From Odiellus spinosus (Eukaryota > Arthropoda > Arachnida > Opiliones > Phalangiidae): a stretch of 64,000 nt of DNA. A program made the translations under genes and the position numbers. The notes under the pieces are model-generated. The model ran no database searches. It saw only the letters and a list, made by a program, of their open reading frames with translations, and was not told where the DNA came from. The DNA lies in assembly GCA_963920705.1 (NCBI GenBank), contig OY987232.1, forward strand, positions 19,995,442 through 20,059,441. The letters run 5' to 3'. Below, piece after piece: positions 61,866 to 64,000 of this stretch; the first letter of the stretch is position 1; every line of letters starts with the position of its first letter.

Positions 61866-62204
61866 TTGAGAGGAAACAAAATATTTTTGGGATTAAATTT
61901 GGGAATAAGATTATCCCTTTGAAGAAGCCTAGGCCTAGGGTGTTATAAAAAATAAATCGAGAGCAAAGTCATTAATAGCCGAGCCCGCCAAGTCAGCCCG
62001 AAATGAATCTGGCCAAAATTACCTAAATTAAACTAAATTGAGTAGCGTTAATTAGTTTCGTGACATTTGGGCTAAATTAGCTCGCTGCCGCCGACCAACA
62101 AATTGAACAACGCCTCGAAAATGTACTTCAACTTTCAACTTAATTTGGGAGCGAGTTCATAACTAGAACATATCCTTAATAATGCAATTCTTAACGGGAG
62201 AACT

Positions 62205-62495
62205 TTTTTCCTTGACCGTTTCGGCTAATACTACCCAATTGTTTAAGCTTTTATTGTTTTATATAATGGCGTTGGCCAAACTGCAGCCCGCGTATCTTTG
62301 TTCTAATCTACACAACTGACACGCCGTCAGCTGAGAATCCAATCCGCGGATAATGATCGCAATTTCCTGATGGCTTCTTGAAAGATCTTTAAATTCCCTG
62401 ACTTTTTAAAATATCTTAAAATTCCCCGACTTTTTTGGTTCATTTTGAAATTCCCTGACTTTTCCCCGTTTTCCCTGACCTGTGGCAGCCCTTGC
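62205..62495. mobile_element. MITE family B, copy 3 (reverse orientation)
   Basis: It ends CCCTGACCTGTGGCAGCCCTTG and carries TTCCCTGACTTTTTAAAATA and CCAATCCGCGGATAATGATC, the reverse complement of the 10726-11068 interior. The left limit is approximate. Confidence 0.75.
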
Positions 62496-63447
62496 AGGAG
62501 TGATAAGTTCGCTTTCGTAAAACTACTTAATTACGGGGTAACCTTCCTTTTCATCGCCCCTTTGATTATGTCATGAAGAAATATAATTATTATTTTGATG
62601 AACTATCGAGGAAGATAATAAAGAAGTGTTAAAATGAACCTGACATCATTTCCTAATCAAGACAGCTTTATATATATTGCTTCTATAAAGATAAACGGAA
62701 ATTGGGGTGTTAGATGGTCTGATGGCGTGTCGTAAAAAATTTATCCTCCGCGTTGATTAACTTAACGAAATGAATATAATTAAAAAGGGAACTTGCGCCA
62801 TCATTTTTACTTAAATTAACTCTTTCTATAATATTTTTTTTTTTCATAAGCGTGCTTAAAATAAAACCTTCATTGTTTTAACAAGCTCCCCTTATTTGAC
62901 AACGTTATTTCATCTAGATAGCTTCTACGCCTTTATTTTTCAAGGGATTATGAACTAATTTATTCCATAATTAAAAGGGACACTGAATTGTAAAAAAATA
63001 ATTCTTTTTCTTAAAAAAATACTGTCTAGTTAGATTTCAAAGTTTTCTATTAAATATAATTCAATTTTAATTAGCTAAAGAAATATTAAGTCTCAAAAGT
63101 AAAAGAGTAACTTAATACTATTAGCCCATATCCTAATTAGCGACATCTATGACCTTTCCAAGTAAACTATCCCAAAATCCGATTTATTCTAATTATAGTC
63201 TTAGCTTGTTTGGCAAATATTCATTAAATACTTAATTAGCGTCGCTATTAATTGCAATTAAAACGATAGCAATCGGACAAAGCAGTCAAGAGTATTTGAA
63301 TAACAATGACCAAATAGAATCTAAGGATGTTTAACCAAATTTCCGTCTCAAGTTTCGGTTAAACAACTAATTCATTAAATACTTTAATTATTCTACTTTC
63401 AAATTGTGTATTTACTATTTCTTTTCTTATTTAAGAACCTTCTTAAA

Positions 63448-63785
63448 CAGCTAGGGATGGCACAGTTTTTTCAGATTCTAATTCCCTGAGTTTTCCAGGT
63501 TTTTCCCTGACCTTTTCCAGGGATTTTCCCTGCCCGTTTCAACTAATACAACCCAATTTTTAAGCTTTTATTGTTTTATATAATGGCGTTAGTTAAACTG
63601 CAGGCGTATCTTTGTTCTAATATATACAACTGACACGCCGTCACCTGAGAATTCAATCCGCGGATAATGATTAGAATTTCCTGGCTTCTCGAAAGATCTT
63701 TAAATTCCCTGACTTTTTAAAATATCTTAAAATTCCCTGACTTTTTTTGGTTAATTTTCAAATTCCTTGACCTGTGGCAACCCTG
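63448..63785. mobile_element. MITE family B, copy 4 (reverse orientation)
   Basis: It runs from CAGCTAGGGATGGCACAG to GACCTGTGGCAACCCTG with the same interior as copy 3 (TTATTGTTTTATATAATGGC). Confidence 0.8.
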
Positions 63786-64000
63786 AAAAGACAGTTTAAG
63801 TATGCCTTTTTAACCTTTGAACTTAGGTCAATTTTGATTCTAATCTTTGCACTCGCTCATTTTTGGTTTTAATTTGCATATGCTTCTAATTTCCTCCATT
63901 TTTAAATTAAATTAATAAAGAAATGCAAAATTTGGCGTCCATGCAGTTATCTTGAATTTAGGAAACTTTATCCCACTTTTACGTTAACCAGCGTAGAAAA

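Larger units (their letters stand above)
61866..64000. other. Non-coding right end of window
   Basis: Apart from two family B MITEs and a GGAGTGATAAGTTCGCTTTC repeat end (62495-62540), it is AT-rich with no supported exon on either strand. Confidence 0.6.

Overview
This is a eukaryotic nuclear window, AT-rich, with short GT-AG introns, heavy loads of short inverted-repeat transposons (MITEs), minisatellites and one large satellite array. The genes are animal ones: a cAMP-responsive Rap exchange factor with the Epac2 domain order, an alanine-glyoxylate/serine-pyruvate aminotransferase and a C-terminal-motor kinesin (kinesin-14). Minor-spliceosome (U12) features, a FLYWCH-type zinc finger and cysteine-rich secreted proteins fit an invertebrate, most likely an arthropod or close ecdysozoan relative. 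The species cannot be fixed from the sequence.

Layout. 1-578: MITE and promoter side of Epac. 579-26900 (+): Epac, 22 exons whose phases I checked one by one, with a 12.9 kb third intron and a 5.6 kb fourth intron full of repeats, and one probable AT-AC (U12) intron. 26901-31269: non-coding with scattered MITEs. 31270-32456 (-): a four-exon gene for a small cysteine-rich secreted protein of no family I recognise, with a TATA box. 33088-33654 (+): a FLYWCH-like exon that could end on its own or splice into the next gene. 34579-37932 (+): AGXT, 9 exons. 38308-43227 (+): KIFC1/Ncd-type kinesin, 12 coding exons, with a CRE-like site, TATA box, untranslated first exon and uORF. 43500-47000: two clusters of tRNA-like units in opposite orientation around a CT-rich tract. 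47040-48000: a first satellite block. 48358-50409 (-): a cysteine-rich, probably secreted protein with the spacing of DUF19-like families, 5 exons. 50770-60560: about 9.8 kb of satellite with higher-order structure, followed by a palindromic 43-bp repeat. 61130-61865: a 23-bp minisatellite. 61866-64000: MITEs and unannotatable sequence.

No operon or shared pathway joins the genes. What joins the regions is repeat content. The same satellite occurs in sense inside a kinesin intron and as large arrays downstream. Each sense monomer ends in a 3' splice-site-like TTTTACAG/G. One MITE family sits in three consecutive Epac introns and makes up most of an intron in the cysteine-rich gene, which looks like introner behaviour. 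These, the AT-AC intron and the back-to-back tRNA-like clusters are the best candidates for undescribed biology here. All assignments are from reading translations and motifs; no database search was run.
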